Positions 25,515-34,628 of a stretch of 64,000 nt of DNA are shown in pieces. The stretch lies in assembly GCF_003182275.1 (NCBI RefSeq), contig NZ_QGTR01000005.1, positions 62,001-126,000 on the forward strand, written 5' to 3'. The notes under the pieces are model-generated. The model made no database searches, was not told the origin of the DNA, and saw only the letters and a list, made by a program, of their open reading frames with translations. Position numbers and translations under genes: made by a program. Positions within the stretch are counted from its first letter, which is position 1; every line of letters starts with the position of its first letter. This DNA comes from Hoeflea marina (GTDB taxonomy: Bacteria; Pseudomonadota; Alphaproteobacteria; Rhizobiales; Rhizobiaceae).

Positions 25515-26157
25515 CGATGCCGAAGCCGATCGCCGCCTGTCCGAGATAATACAGCAGCCAGACGCCAGGCGCCGTGAGGCGGCGGGCCGGGCTCTGCGGG
25601 GGCAGCACGAATTTCTCCAGGCCGAGCAGGGTGTCCGACGCCATGAACATGACTGCGCCGGCCAGCGTCCAGCCGCCGGGCAGCACCGATGTCATGCCCA
25701 TGGCCGCAATGGCCGCGGCGTAGACGGCGACCGGCACCCGCAGGGCGCCGGCATGGCGCACCAGCACCACGCCCGCGACGAGGGCGGCAAGCAGGATAAG
25801 GGCCATCACGGCGAGCTCGGAACCTTCCGGTGCCCCGTGAGCCCGGCCGCCGAACAGCCAGGCATAGGCGAGGTGGGCAAGCAGGAAACTGGCGAGCCCC
25901 GCGATGAAACGGCGGTCGCCCTCTCGCGCCAGCAACGCATCGCCCACGGCCGACAGCACCAGCGCCGCGGCCAGCCAGGGCGGACCGCCCGACGCCAGCG
26001 CCGCCAGCGCCAGGCATCCGACGGCGGCGGTCTTGATCACCGTGCGGGGCATGGACTCCGGCTTTCCGAGCATCCACAGATAGGCCAGCGCGGCGGCCAC
26101 CGATCCTGCCAGGCACAGCCAGATGAGCGGGGAACCCATTGCGACGGCCGGCGTCAT
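25504..26157 (-). CDS. lysoplasmalogenase (YhhN/TMEM86 family)
   Basis: A 217-residue integral membrane protein with about seven or eight hydrophobic segments. The conserved acidic residues of the YhhN family are visible in LSAVGDALLAREGDR and AVMFMASDTLLGLEKF. Eukaryotic members hydrolyse the vinyl ether of lysoplasmalogens; the bacterial substrate is unclear. The start at 26157 overlaps the stop of the transporter gene upstream by 4 nt (ATGA); ATG 26139 is a possible later start. The 3' end overlaps the cupin gene by 11 nt tail to tail. Confidence 0.87.
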   Translation of the reverse strand: MTPAVAMGSPLIWLCLAGSVAAALAYLWMLGKPESMPRTVIKTAAVGCLALAALASGGPPWLAAALVLSAVGDALLAREGDRRFIAGLASFLLAHLAYAWLFGGRAHGAPEGSELAVMALILLAALVAGVVLVRHAGALRVPVAVYAAAIAAMGMTSVLPGGWTLAGAVMFMASDTLLGLEKFVLPPQSPARRLTAPGVWLLYYLGQAAIGFGIVTG

Positions 26158-27029
26158 GCCGAAAGCTTCCGGCGCATGATGAGGTTCTTGGCTGCCAGCG
26201 CCGCGCCGCCGGTGATCAGCACGCAGGCAAGCAGGATCGACAGGCTCGGCTCGCCGTAGCCGAAGGCGATCAGCACCAGCGTCGACAGCAGCGGCGCCGA
26301 ATAGCTCAGCGCGCCGAGCACCTGGATGTCGCCCTTCTTCATGCCGATGTCCCAGGTGTAGAAGGCCGCGCCCACCGGGCCCAGTCCAAGCCCGATCACA
26401 GCGAGCCACTCGGTGGGGGTGCCGGGCCAGACGGTGGTCTCGAGCGTCAGATGCGCCAGCGCCGCCAGCACGGCGGATGCCGCGCAGAAGCCGGTGACGA
26501 CATCGGTGGGCACCGTGCCGAAGCGGCGGGACATGAGCGAGTAGGACGACCAGGTCAGGGCGCACAACATGGCGGCGCCGTAGCCGAGCAGCGGATCGCC
26601 GATGATGCGCGCGTCGGCGCCGGCGCCCGCGAGAATCAGCACCGTGCCCGCCAGCCCCATCAGCGCGCCGGCCACATGGTGCCAGCCGAGCCGCTCTCCG
26701 GGCAACAGTGCCGAGCCGACAACGATCAGCAACGGCCACAGATAGGCGATAAGCCCGGCCTGCACGGCAGGCGCATTTCGCAGCGCCGTGAAATAGAAGA
26801 AGTGATAGCCGAACAGTCCGGCAATGCCGACCAGCCACACCGGCCAGGGCTGGCGCAGCCCGTCGAGCCGCGCCGGATCACGGATCAGCGCGGCCACGCC
26901 GATCAGCGTGCCGATCGCAAAACAGATGGCGGCCAGCTGAAACGGCGGCACGGTGCCGGACGCCGCCGTCAGCAGCGCCAGCAGCGACCACATCAGGATC
27001 GCCGAAAAACCGATCAATGTCGACAGCAT
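26154..27029 (-). CDS. EamA/DMT-family exporter (YddG-like)
   Basis: A 291-residue drug/metabolite transporter with about ten membrane helices in two EamA repeats (roughly 1-135 and 145-285). FGYHFFYFTALRNAPAVQA in the first repeat and YTWDIGMKKGDIQ in the second are motifs I associate with YddG-type aromatic amino-acid exporters. It is co-transcribed with the lysoplasmalogenase gene by a 4-nt overlap. Exported compound inferred only from family resemblance. Confidence 0.85.
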   Translation of the reverse strand: MLSTLIGFSAILMWSLLALLTAASGTVPPFQLAAICFAIGTLIGVAALIRDPARLDGLRQPWPVWLVGIAGLFGYHFFYFTALRNAPAVQAGLIAYLWPLLIVVGSALLPGERLGWHHVAGALMGLAGTVLILAGAGADARIIGDPLLGYGAAMLCALTWSSYSLMSRRFGTVPTDVVTGFCAASAVLAALAHLTLETTVWPGTPTEWLAVIGLGLGPVGAAFYTWDIGMKKGDIQVLGALSYSAPLLSTLVLIAFGYGEPSLSILLACVLITGGAALAAKNLIMRRKLSA

Positions 27030-27163
27030 GAGATCCCAACCCCGTTTCGCCGGCGCAGGCTAGTGCGTGTCGGCATCAATGGGAATGGCCCCGCGCAGGA
27101 AACCGCCACCGCATGGCCGGCGGCAAGGTCGCGCCCGCCAGGTTCGACCGGGCCGGCTGGTCG

Positions 27164-27940
27164 TCAGAAGAGTGTGGCCGACACGGTCACCTGGCCGATC
27201 TTGGTCGGAACCTTGGCATAGACCGGCGCGTAGTAGCCCTTGTCCGCGTTCTTGGCGAACCAGACCTCCATCGTCGTCAGCTTGCGCAGATATTCGAGAG
27301 AATCGTTGCCCTTGCGGTAACCGCCCTTCGGCACGATCCGCACCGAGCAGACGACCACGTCGCCGGAGAAGCCCTTGGTCGAGAACGGCCGCACCCCCTT
27401 CATGCCGAGCACCAGATCCATCCGCGATTCGCCGTCGAAGATCGGCAGGGTGCGCGGGCAGACCGGACCGGTTGCCGGAATGATCAGGCTCGAGAGCGGA
27501 TCGAGCACGGAACGCATGTGCGAATCGGCCAGCGGCACCCAGTTGGCGCCGCGCCGCTTCTTTTCCTCCGGCAACCGCACAGTCGACTGCACATTGCCGT
27601 TCCGCATCCGCATCTCGGTGCTGTGCGTCTTCCGGCCGCTGGTGTAGGAGAACGCGAAACGCGACGCCACCAGCCGATCGGTTCCGATCCGGCCCTTCAC
27701 CTCGGCGGTGCCGCGCGTCTTCTCGAAGATGTCGGCCAGCGCCGATGTCCGCATCCTGCCGGAGATCTGGTACTCCTTGCCCTTGACCACCGTGGTGAAG
27801 TCAAGATCGGCAATCGGCAGCCCGAGCAGCGTGACCGAATAGCTGGTCCGGTTTTCGATGGTGTCCGCGGTGGCCGGCAGTTGCGCCAGTCCGACGGCCA
27901 TCGCCGCCACCGCCAACCGTGATATGAATGCGTATCGCAT
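27164..27940 (-). CDS. DUF3108 domain periplasmic protein
   Basis: A 258-residue secreted protein with a signal peptide ending near ATADT (residue 25). The mature part is beta-rich and typical of DUF3108 (IADLDFTTVVKGKEYQISGRMRT ... shortened: IADLDFTTV, YQISGRMRT). The function is unknown; the family is found next to rpmB in Rhizobiales, as here. It is divergent from rpmB over a 277-nt control region that holds an inverted repeat and the rpmB promoter. Confidence 0.88.
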   Translation of the reverse strand: MRYAFISRLAVAAMAVGLAQLPATADTIENRTSYSVTLLGLPIADLDFTTVVKGKEYQISGRMRTSALADIFEKTRGTAEVKGRIGTDRLVASRFAFSYTSGRKTHSTEMRMRNGNVQSTVRLPEEKKRRGANWVPLADSHMRSVLDPLSSLIIPATGPVCPRTLPIFDGESRMDLVLGMKGVRPFSTKGFSGDVVVCSVRIVPKGGYRKGNDSLEYLRKLTTMEVWFAKNADKGYYAPVYAKVPTKIGQVTVSATLF

Positions 27941-28007
27941 GGAATGATCCAGAAATGGTGCCGCCGGGTTTCCCGGTCATGCGCGTCCCTACGCCACGCC
28001 CTTGCCG

Positions 28008-28027
28008 CCATATTGCGGCGAATATGG
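28008..28027. repeat. 20-bp inverted repeat between DUF3108 and rpmB genes
   Basis: CCATATT-GCGGCG-AATATGG is perfect over 7 bp per arm. A competing stem GCCGC-CATATT-GCGGC (28004-28019) uses part of the same bases, so the two folds exclude each other. It lies 68 nt upstream of the DUF3108 start on the minus strand and 71 nt before the rpmB -35 element. It could be an operator or a leader RNA switch for DUF3108. Confidence 0.45.
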
Positions 28028-28097
28028 GTCGATGCCGGAAAAATGCCGTCACTGCGCCGGCTGGAGCAGAATCCGGCCGGTTTGAGTGCCATGCGGC

Positions 28098-28126
28098 TTG
28101 ACGCGGGAAGCTGGTGTGACTATAGA
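28098..28126 (+). promoter_or_regulatory. sigma70-type promoter of rpmB
   Basis: A -35 TTGACG (28098-28103) and a -10 TATAGA (28121-28126) are separated by exactly 17 nt. Transcription would start near 28132, leaving a leader of about 85 nt before rpmB. This is the best-matching promoter I see in the window, as expected for a ribosomal protein gene. Confidence 0.78.
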
Positions 28127-28217
28127 CACCCGACTTTCCGATAAAGGCCTGTGGTCAATTGGGCGAGCGCGATTGCGGCTCCGCCATTGGGCAGGCATAG
28201 AGAAAATAGGTGCATAT

Positions 28218-28514
28218 ATGTCCCGCAGCTGTGAATTGACCGGCAAAGGCGTGCAGTCAGGCAACAATGTCAGCCATGCAAACAACAGGACCCGTCGCCG
28301 GTTCCTGCCCAATTTGTGCAGCGTCACGTTGATCTCCGACGCGCTTGGCCAGAGCTACCGCCTTCGGGTTTCCGCCAATGCCTTGCGCACTGTCGAGCAC
28401 CGCGGCGGCCTCGATGCCTTCCTTGCCAAGGCAAGCGAGACCGAACTGTCGATGCGCGCCCGTCTTCTCAAGCGCCAGATCGCCAAGAAGCTCCAGGAAA
28501 AGACCGCCGCCTGA
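28218..28514 (+). CDS. rpmB: 50S ribosomal protein L28
   Basis: A 98-residue basic protein of the large ribosomal subunit. [20 protein letters not shown] (here in two parts: CELTGKGVQ and [15 protein letters not shown]) is the signature of L28, and [16 protein letters not shown] completes it. ATG 28218 begins [10 protein letters not shown], the standard N terminus in alphaproteobacteria; the frame is open from 28086, but the leader contains the promoter. A strong promoter precedes it and a strong Rho-independent terminator follows, so it is a single-gene unit. Confidence 0.97.
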   Translation: MSRSCELTGKGVQSGNNVSHANNRTRRRFLPNLCSVTLISDALGQSYRLRVSANALRTVEHRGGLDAFLAKASETELSMRARLLKRQIAKKLQEKTAA

Positions 28515-28540
28515 GGCTGTCGCTTCCGTATCGCACTTAT

Positions 28541-28568
28541 GGCGGGCCTGTGGCCCGCCTTTCATTTT
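28541..28568 (+). terminator. Rho-independent terminator of rpmB
   Basis: A perfect 8-bp GC stem GGCGGGCC-TGT-GGCCCGCC (28541-28559) is followed by TTTCATTTT. It lies 26 nt after the rpmB stop and shows that the next gene starts after it, at 28599 rather than at the in-frame ATG 28539. Confidence 0.9.
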
Positions 28569-28598
28569 CCGCTGGTGGCATCAACCCAGGATAAAAAA

Positions 28599-29228
28599 AT
28601 GCAGATCCTCAGACCCGTATTCCCGTTCATGATCCTGATGGCAGCCATCGTGGCCGCGTCGAACTATCTGGTCCAGTTTCCCGTCGAGGGCATGCTGGGC
28701 GGGATCAATCTTGCCGACATCCTCACCTGGGGCGCCTTCACCTATCCGGTGGCCTTCCTCGTCACGGACCTCACCAACCGGCGCTTCGGCCCCCGGGCGG
28801 CGCGCCTCGTCGTCGCCGCCGGCTTTGTCATGGCCGTCGCACTGTCGATCTGGCTCGCCTCGCCGCGCATCGCCATCGCCTCCGGCAGTGCCTTCCTGGC
28901 CGCGCAGCTCCTCGACGTGTCGATCTTCGACCGGCTTCGCAACCGGATCTGGTGGCTGCCGCCCTTCGTCTCGACAGTCTTCGGCTCCTGCCTCGACACC
29001 GTCATCTTCTTTGGGCTGGCATTCTCGCAGGCCGCCAACGGCATTGGCCCGGGCGATGCCTTCGCCACCGAAGTCGCGCCGCTGATGGGAGCATTCGCCC
29101 TGGAAGCGCCGCGCTGGGTGTCCTGGGCGCTCGGCGACCTCGCGGTCAAGCTATGCGTCGGCCTGGCCATGCTGGCACCCTATGGCGCGCTGCTGCCCAC
29201 CCTGCTGCCGCGCTCGCAGCGGCAGTAG
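28599..29228 (+). CDS. queuosine precursor transporter (YhhQ/VUT family)
   Basis: A 209-residue membrane protein with six hydrophobic segments. The family motif LTWGAFTYPVAFLVTDLTNR and the GSCLDTVIFFGLAF stretch are those of YhhQ (DUF165), which imports queuosine precursors such as preQ0/preQ1 for tRNA modification. ATG 28599 has CAGGA 8-9 nt upstream; the ATG at 28539 would lie within the rpmB terminator. It is convergent with the phytase-esterase-like gene. Confidence 0.9.
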   Translation: MQILRPVFPFMILMAAIVAASNYLVQFPVEGMLGGINLADILTWGAFTYPVAFLVTDLTNRRFGPRAARLVVAAGFVMAVALSIWLASPRIAIASGSAFLAAQLLDVSIFDRLRNRIWWLPPFVSTVFGSCLDTVIFFGLAFSQAANGIGPGDAFATEVAPLMGAFALEAPRWVSWALGDLAVKLCVGLAMLAPYGALLPTLLPRSQRQ

Positions 29229-29258
29229 CCATGAGCGCCGGCCGGCGATCCCGGGCGG

Positions 29259-30284
29259 TTACCACCCGGATATGTCGAGCTTGAACTCCAGCATCAGGTT
29301 GCGCTGCAGGATCGAGTGATTGTCGTCGGAAACCAGCGTCAGGAACACCTGACCCCCGGCGTCCGAGGTCACGTCCAGACCTTCCATGTTGTCGATCTGG
29401 TAGCCGAAATCCGCCTCCAGCAGCGCTTCTCCGTCCACGGTGGCCCCCGGCTTGATGCTGTCGCCACCGATGCGGCGAATGCGCATGCCGATGCCTTCGG
29501 CGATCGAGAACCGCCGCTCCAGCAGGATCAGGTCGCCGTTGGGCAGGAAATCGCCGTCGGTGATGTCGAAGGGCGGATGCCGCTTGACGAAGAACACGCC
29601 GGCCCTGTCGCCGCCGAGAATGGCCCCGAACTGGTCCCCCGCCGCATTCAGGCTCCGCTCCGAGACCGCCACCAGGGCGCCGTCAAGCGGCGAGCCGGCG
29701 GGCGGCACCGCGATGGTCTCGATGCCGCGGTTGCCGCGCAATTCCTCGAGGGGAATGAGCAGCGGCACGCTGCCGGTCGGCCGCGAGGCGGCGGGACTGT
29801 CGGCCGAATAGACATCGATCCGGTGCCGCCGCTCGAAACTGACCAGGGCCCTCCCGCCGCTGATGGCGAGACCTTCGGCGTCGAAGCGCCACTTCTCGTC
29901 GGAGGCGTCGCCGTTCGCGTCCAGGATCGGCGCGACCGAAAAATCCTCGATGCCCACCGGCTTGCCGGCCGCATCGCGGACGATCCGGCCCGCATACCAG
30001 TGGCCGGTGTCCATGACGCCGAGGAACTTGCTGCGGTCGTCCGACAGCCGGATCGCCGACATCGCGCCGAGAGCGCTGCTCGAGGCTGTCAGTTCCAGCC
30101 CGCCGATGAAGTCGAGACGCCCGAAGCGGGTTTCGGTCGAGCCGACCTTGAAATGGTCGATGGTCCGCGCGCTGATGCCGAGGGCCATCGGCTCCGCAGG
30201 CGAAAGCGTCGTTCCGGCGAGCAGCAGCGAGACGACGACGGCAGCCAGTCGCGATGCTGGCCGGATCGCGGGCCTGGTTGCCAT
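29259..30284 (-). CDS. esterase-like activity of phytase family protein
   Basis: A 341-residue secreted protein with a signal peptide (hydrophobic core AAVVVSLLLAG, cleavage near residue 30). The mature part looks like a beta-propeller: FIGGLELTASS, FDAEGLAISGG, RGIETIAVPPAG, NMEGLDV. These EGL/EGLD repeats mark the phytase-like esterase family (DUF4432-unrelated), whose substrate is unknown. The start overlaps the cobT stop by one base (TGATG), so it is translationally coupled to cobT, an arrangement seen in Rhizobiales but with no clear link to cobalamin. Confidence 0.84.
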   Translation of the reverse strand: MATRPAIRPASRLAAVVVSLLLAGTTLSPAEPMALGISARTIDHFKVGSTETRFGRLDFIGGLELTASSSALGAMSAIRLSDDRSKFLGVMDTGHWYAGRIVRDAAGKPVGIEDFSVAPILDANGDASDEKWRFDAEGLAISGGRALVSFERRHRIDVYSADSPAASRPTGSVPLLIPLEELRGNRGIETIAVPPAGSPLDGALVAVSERSLNAAGDQFGAILGGDRAGVFFVKRHPPFDITDGDFLPNGDLILLERRFSIAEGIGMRIRRIGGDSIKPGATVDGEALLEADFGYQIDNMEGLDVTSDAGGQVFLTLVSDDNHSILQRNLMLEFKLDISGW

Positions 30285-32182
30285 CAGGCCCTGCGCCGGC
30301 CGCGCCGGCCGCCGGGTGCCTGGGCTTCATCGGTGAACAGTTCCGCCAGTTGCTCGGTCATCGCGCCCGCCAGTTCCTCGGCATCGACGATGGTGACCGC
30401 GCGCCGGTAGTAGCGGGTCACATCGTGGCCGATGCCGATGGCGAGCAGTTCCACCGGCGAACGGGTTTCGATCTCCTCGATGACGGCGCGCAGATGCCGT
30501 TCGAGATAATTGCCGGGATTGACCGACAGTGTCGAATCGTCGACCGGAGCGCCATCCGAGATCATCATCAGGATGCGGCGCTGTTCGGGCCGGCGCAGCA
30601 GCCGCGAATGGGCCCAGATCAGCGCCTCGCCATCGATGTTCTCCTTGAGCAGCCCCTCGCGCATCATCAGCCCGAGATTGCGCCGCGCCCGGCGCCAGGG
30701 CGCATCCGCCGACTTGTAGACAATGTGGCGCAGATCGTTGAGCCGGCCCGGCGTCGCCGGTTTGCCGCCGTTGAGCCACTTCTCGCGGCTCTGGCCGCCC
30801 TTCCAGGCCTTGGTGGTGAAGCCCAGCAGTTCCACCTTGACGCCGCAGCGTTCGAGCGTGCGCGCCAGGATGTCGGCGCAGGTGGCGGCGACCGTGATCG
30901 GGCGTCCTCGCATCGAGCCGGAATTGTCGATGAGCAGCGTCACCACGGTGTCGCGAAAATTGGTGTCGCGCTCCATCTTGAACGACAGCGGCTGCATCGG
31001 GTCGATGATCATCCGTGTCAGCCTGGCCGCGTCGAGATAGCCCTCTTCGAGATCGAAGTCCCAAGCGCGGTTCTGCTGCGCCATCAGCTTGCGCTGCAGC
31101 CGGTTGGCAAGCCGCCCGACCACGCCCTGCAGATGCGCCAGCTGCTTGTCGAGAAAGGCCCGGAGCCGGTCGAGTTCGGCGGTGTCGCAGAGATCCTCGG
31201 CTGAGATCTCCTCGTCGAACTCCTCGGTAAACACCCGGTAGTCGACACGCTCGTTGAGGTCGGAAAACGGCTGATTCGGCTTGCGCGTCTCGCCCGGGGT
31301 CTCGGCATCCTCGTCGCTTTCGTCCAGGGTCTCGTCGTCGGACACCTCGGCGCCGTCCATTTCGCCCGAATCCATCTGCTCATCGGCGGATTCGTTCTCG
31401 TCGGCGGGAGCGGCGTCGGAGCCGGCTTCCTCGTCGCTGCCCTGCTCGTTCTCTTCCTCGCTGCGCGGCTGGTCCTCGGCGCTGGAGTCATCCTCGTCCT
31501 GGGTCGATTCGTCGTCGCCGTAATCCTCGGCCATTTCCATCGCCGACAGCAGTTCGCGGATCGACCGGGCGAAGGCCTGCTGGTCGTTGAGGGAGGCGGA
31601 CAGGGAGTCAAGCGGCTTGGATGCCTTCGCCTCGACCCACTCCCGCCACAGATCGACCACCTGCCCGGAGGATTTGGGCGGCTTGAGGCCGGTGAGCTTT
31701 TCGCGCACCATCAGCGCCAGGGCCTCCTCGAGCGGCGCGTCTTCGCGCCGGGCGATGGCGCCGTAATTGGCCTTCTGGTACTTGTCATCGAGCATCGAGG
31801 TGATGTTGGCCGCCACGCCGGTCATGCGCTGGGCGCCGATGGATTCGACTCGCGCCTGCTCGACCGCATCATAGACCGCGCGCGCCTCGGCGCCCTGCGG
31901 CGCCATGCTGGCGTGGAGACGGTTGTCGTGGCAGGCCTTGCGCAATGCCATGGAATCGCCCAGTCCGCGGGTGACTGAGATGTCCTGCTGCGTCGGCCGC
32001 TTCGGAAGCTCGGGCAGCCGCACGGTCTCGCCGGCCAGCCCCGGCCTGTCATTCGAAAACGACACTTCCAGCTCGTGATCGCCGGCAATCGCCCGCACGC
32101 ACCCCGTCAACGCCCTCTTGAACGGCTCGGTGTCGACGGTGCCGGTGGGCCTCACCCGGGAATTGTCGCCACGTCCGGCCAT
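30284..32182 (-). CDS. cobT: cobaltochelatase subunit CobT
   Basis: A 632-residue subunit of the aerobic CobNST cobaltochelatase, which puts cobalt into hydrogenobyrinic acid a,c-diamide. The N-terminal domain (about 1-215) is followed by a very acidic Glu/Asp/Ser linker (about 218-300) and a C-terminal von Willebrand A domain with the MIDAS motif DNSGSMRG near 410 and SDGAPVDD. The pair with the AAA+ ATPase CobS works like MgChl D/I. CobN is not in this window. It is 8 nt downstream of cobS and one operon with it. Confidence 0.95.
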   Translation of the reverse strand: MAGRGDNSRVRPTGTVDTEPFKRALTGCVRAIAGDHELEVSFSNDRPGLAGETVRLPELPKRPTQQDISVTRGLGDSMALRKACHDNRLHASMAPQGAEARAVYDAVEQARVESIGAQRMTGVAANITSMLDDKYQKANYGAIARREDAPLEEALALMVREKLTGLKPPKSSGQVVDLWREWVEAKASKPLDSLSASLNDQQAFARSIRELLSAMEMAEDYGDDESTQDEDDSSAEDQPRSEEENEQGSDEEAGSDAAPADENESADEQMDSGEMDGAEVSDDETLDESDEDAETPGETRKPNQPFSDLNERVDYRVFTEEFDEEISAEDLCDTAELDRLRAFLDKQLAHLQGVVGRLANRLQRKLMAQQNRAWDFDLEEGYLDAARLTRMIIDPMQPLSFKMERDTNFRDTVVTLLIDNSGSMRGRPITVAATCADILARTLERCGVKVELLGFTTKAWKGGQSREKWLNGGKPATPGRLNDLRHIVYKSADAPWRRARRNLGLMMREGLLKENIDGEALIWAHSRLLRRPEQRRILMMISDGAPVDDSTLSVNPGNYLERHLRAVIEEIETRSPVELLAIGIGHDVTRYYRRAVTIVDAEELAGAMTEQLAELFTDEAQAPGGRRGRRRA

Positions 32183-32190
32183 GCGGTGCC

Positions 32191-33189
32191 TCAGGCTGTT
32201 GCGTCGAGGACGATGTTGGCGGTGCTTTCCTTCAGCTCGACTCCGAAGGCACGCTGATAGTGCTCGGCCACAAGCGAGCGCTCGAGTTCATCGCACTTGT
32301 TGAGGAAGGTCAGCCGGAAGGCCATCGCGACGTCGCCGAAGATGGCGGCGTTCTCGGCCCACATGATCACGGTGCGCGGGCTCATCACGGTCGACAGGTC
32401 GCCGTTGACGAAGGATGAGCGCGTCATGTCGGCCACGCGAACCATGCGCGAGATCGTCTCGCGGCCTTCCCTGGCGGCAAAATCCTTCACCTTGGCGGCG
32501 ACAATATCGACTTCCTTGTCATGCGGGAGGTAGTTGAGCGTGGTGACGATGGACCAGCGGTCCATCTGCGCCTGGTTGATCTGCTGCGTGCCGTGATAGA
32601 GACCGGTCGTGTCGCCGAGGCCGACCGTGTTGGCGGTGGCAAACAGCCGGAAAGCCGGATGCGGCCGGATCACGCGGCTCTGGTCGAGCAGGGTCAAGCG
32701 GCCGGAGGACTCCAGCACCCGCTGGATGACGAACATCACGTCGGGGCGACCGGCGTCGTATTCATCGAAGACCAGCGCCACATTGTGCTGGTAAGCCCAG
32801 GGCAATATGCCGTCCTTGAACTCGGTGATCTGCAGGCCGTCGCGGACGACGATGGCGTCCTTGCCGACGAGATCGATGCGGCTGACATGGCTGTCAAGGT
32901 TGACGCGGACGCAGGGCCAGTTCAGCCGCGCCGCGACCTGTTCGATATGGGTCGACTTGCCAGTGCCGTGATAGCCGGAGACCATGACGCGGCGATTGTG
33001 GGCAAAGCCCGCCAGGATCGCCAGCGTCGTGTCGCGGTCGAACAGATAATCCGGATCGAGATCGGGAACATAGGAATCGCGCGTCTTGTAGGCCGGCACG
33101 GTGAAGTCGGCATCGATGCCGAAGACCTCCCGAACGCTAACGGTGGTATCGGGCAGATTGGTGATATCGAGGTCGATCTTGCTCATCAT
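32191..33189 (-). CDS. cobS: cobaltochelatase subunit CobS (AAA+ ATPase)
   Basis: A 332-residue AAA+ ATPase that drives cobalt insertion with CobT and CobN. It shows Walker [10 protein letters not shown], Walker [10 protein letters not shown] and sensor region [10 protein letters not shown]. Two ATG codons in tandem (33189 and 33186) can serve as start. cobT follows after 8 nt. A possible promoter, TTGGTA-N17-CAAAAT on the minus strand (33252-33224), lies about 35 nt upstream. No cobalamin riboswitch core is visible in the leader. Confidence 0.96.
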   Translation of the reverse strand: MMSKIDLDITNLPDTTVSVREVFGIDADFTVPAYKTRDSYVPDLDPDYLFDRDTTLAILAGFAHNRRVMVSGYHGTGKSTHIEQVAARLNWPCVRVNLDSHVSRIDLVGKDAIVVRDGLQITEFKDGILPWAYQHNVALVFDEYDAGRPDVMFVIQRVLESSGRLTLLDQSRVIRPHPAFRLFATANTVGLGDTTGLYHGTQQINQAQMDRWSIVTTLNYLPHDKEVDIVAAKVKDFAAREGRETISRMVRVADMTRSSFVNGDLSTVMSPRTVIMWAENAAIFGDVAMAFRLTFLNKCDELERSLVAEHYQRAFGVELKESTANIVLDATA

Positions 33190-33517
33190 GTCTCCACGGC
33201 CGCGGCCTCAGCCAGTCGGTCATATTTTGCAGGCGGTTAGCTTTAATACCAATTCGCGGCATTGAAAACCCATTGCGCCGGTCCGGTACCGTCTTGGAAC
33301 GGGAGCTTGCCGGCCCGCGGCCACCGGCCGCGCCAGACTCCGTGACATGTCCGGGGCGCCGAACCCGGCCCGCCCGCGGCGCCCGATGCGACTGCATCCG
33401 GCGCTGTCACCCGCCGGTGGCACCCAGGGCGCCATCGGAGGTCTTGCTCCTCGCCGCTGTCTGGGACATTCCGGCGCAACAGGCACCCTTCAGGGGCGCT
33501 TGATACTGATTGATCGC
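33190..33517. other. 328-nt gene-free stretch upstream of cobS
   Basis: Short open frames here have no family features and look like chance in GC-rich DNA. The stretch holds several stems: CGCGGCC-ACC-GGCCGCG (33316-33332), GATGC-GACT-GCATC near 33386, and a candidate cobS promoter at 33224-33252. Part of it may be the trailing region of the DnaJ-like gene's transcript. I see no cobalamin-riboswitch core (no GCCACTG box). Confidence 0.4.
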
Positions 33518-34138
33518 TTAGCAGAAACCCGACTGCTTTAACAACTGGTAGGCCTGGATTACGGCGCGAAAACGGTCTTCGGATCCGCGGTCGCCGCCAT
33601 TGGCGTCGGGGTGGTGCTGCTTGACCAGTTCCTTGTAGCGACTCTTGATTTCGGTCGGCGTCGAATTAGCCGCCATTCCGAGCGTGTCGAAGGCCTTCTG
33701 CTCCAGCGACTTGACCTTTCGCTGCCGGAGCGGCGCGCGCGCGCGCTGGGTTTCGTTGAAGAGCCCCAGCGGATCGCGGATCCGGGCCTGCGATGCGGCT
33801 GAACCCGACCGGGCGGTGGACTGCTGCGGACCGCCTCGGGCGGCGCGATTGACGCCCATGCCCCAGGTCGGACGGTGGCCGGTCAGCGCTTCCTTCTGGT
33901 AGCGCGCGATCTCCGAATCCGACAGTCCCGAGAAGTAGTTGTAGCCCTTGTTGTAGGCGCGGACGTGGTCGAAGCAGAACAGGAAATACTGCCCGTCCGC
34001 GTCCCGGCCGACAGGCGCGCGATGAACGCCGTTCTCCTCGCATCCGTCCCACTGGCACGTCGGCGTCGTCGGCTCGGCCGGTCGTTCGCCGCGGCGTCCG
34101 ACACGGATGCGGTCAAAATATTTTGATTCGAGTTTCAT
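33518..34138 (-). CDS. DnaJ-domain protein with C-terminal J domain
   Basis: A 206-residue protein in which the J domain is at the C terminus (about 145-206), with the HPD motif in KQHHPDANGGD. The N-terminal part carries Cys residues (CQWDGCEENG, FCFDHVRAYNKGYNYF) that may bind metal. This build is a conserved Rhizobiales/Rhodobacterales DnaJ-like protein divergent from bolA, as here. It presumably stimulates an Hsp70. ATG 34138 gives MKLESKYFDRIRVG; the longer frame to 34324 crosses the bolA start. A promoter matching TTGTAG-N17-CATAAT ends 7 nt upstream. Confidence 0.9.
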   Translation of the reverse strand: MKLESKYFDRIRVGRRGERPAEPTTPTCQWDGCEENGVHRAPVGRDADGQYFLFCFDHVRAYNKGYNYFSGLSDSEIARYQKEALTGHRPTWGMGVNRAARGGPQQSTARSGSAASQARIRDPLGLFNETQRARAPLRQRKVKSLEQKAFDTLGMAANSTPTEIKSRYKELVKQHHPDANGGDRGSEDRFRAVIQAYQLLKQSGFC

Positions 34139-34144
34139 GCTGAG

Positions 34145-34173
34145 ATTATGGTGTCCAGGACAACGGGCTACAA
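34145..34173 (-). promoter_or_regulatory. candidate promoter of the DnaJ-like gene
   Basis: On the minus strand TTGTAG (34173-34168) and CATAAT (34150-34145) are 17 nt apart. Transcription would start at about 34139, at or one base before the ATG at 34138, so the message may be leaderless; no ribosome site is visible. Confidence 0.45.
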
Positions 34174-34304
34174 GGATTGACAGGGATGATTCAGACTGCG
34201 TACCCCGTCTGTGGCGAGAATGCCACCACAATCCGGCGGCACGCAGCAGGCCGGAGCGGTCGCATGCGGCCTTGCCGGAACCGACCCCGAACAGGAGCGA
34301 CACC

Positions 34305-34586
34305 ATGACACGCCAGCAGCGCATCGAAACCGCCCTTCAGGCAACATTCGACCCCGAAAGGCTGACGGTCATCAACGAAAGCCATCTTCACGCCGGTCAT
34401 CAGCCGCACTTCGACGGCAGCGGCGAATCGCATTTTCGGGTCCGAATGCAAAGCGCCGGCTTTACCGGCCTCAGCCGGATCGACCGGCATCGGGCCGTCA
34501 ATGCGGCGCTGAAGGCGGAATTCGACGGCGGCCTGCACGCCTTGGCCGTCGAGGCCGCGGCGCCCGGCGAGACCACCCGCTGGTGA
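34305..34586 (+). CDS. bolA: BolA-family protein
   Basis: A 93-residue protein with the BolA fold: VINESHLHAGH with the invariant His region, SHFRVRMQSAGFTGLSRIDRHRAVN, and ALAVEAAAPGE. BolA proteins pair with monothiol glutaredoxins in iron-sulfur cluster handling. ATG 34305 has AGGAG 7 nt upstream; the longer frame from 34107 is antisense to the DnaJ-like gene. The divergent DnaJ/bolA pair is a typical Rhizobiales arrangement. Confidence 0.94.
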   Translation: MTRQQRIETALQATFDPERLTVINESHLHAGHQPHFDGSGESHFRVRMQSAGFTGLSRIDRHRAVNAALKAEFDGGLHALAVEAAAPGETTRW

Positions 34587-34628
34587 ACGGCGGACGCGGA
34601 TCGGCGCGAGTGCGGCCTCTCGCCCGGC

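Noticed and set aside
33190-33517. Cobalamin riboswitch upstream of cobS
   Set aside because: I looked for the B12 box and conserved core on the minus strand and found no match; it is only listed as a stretch with stems.
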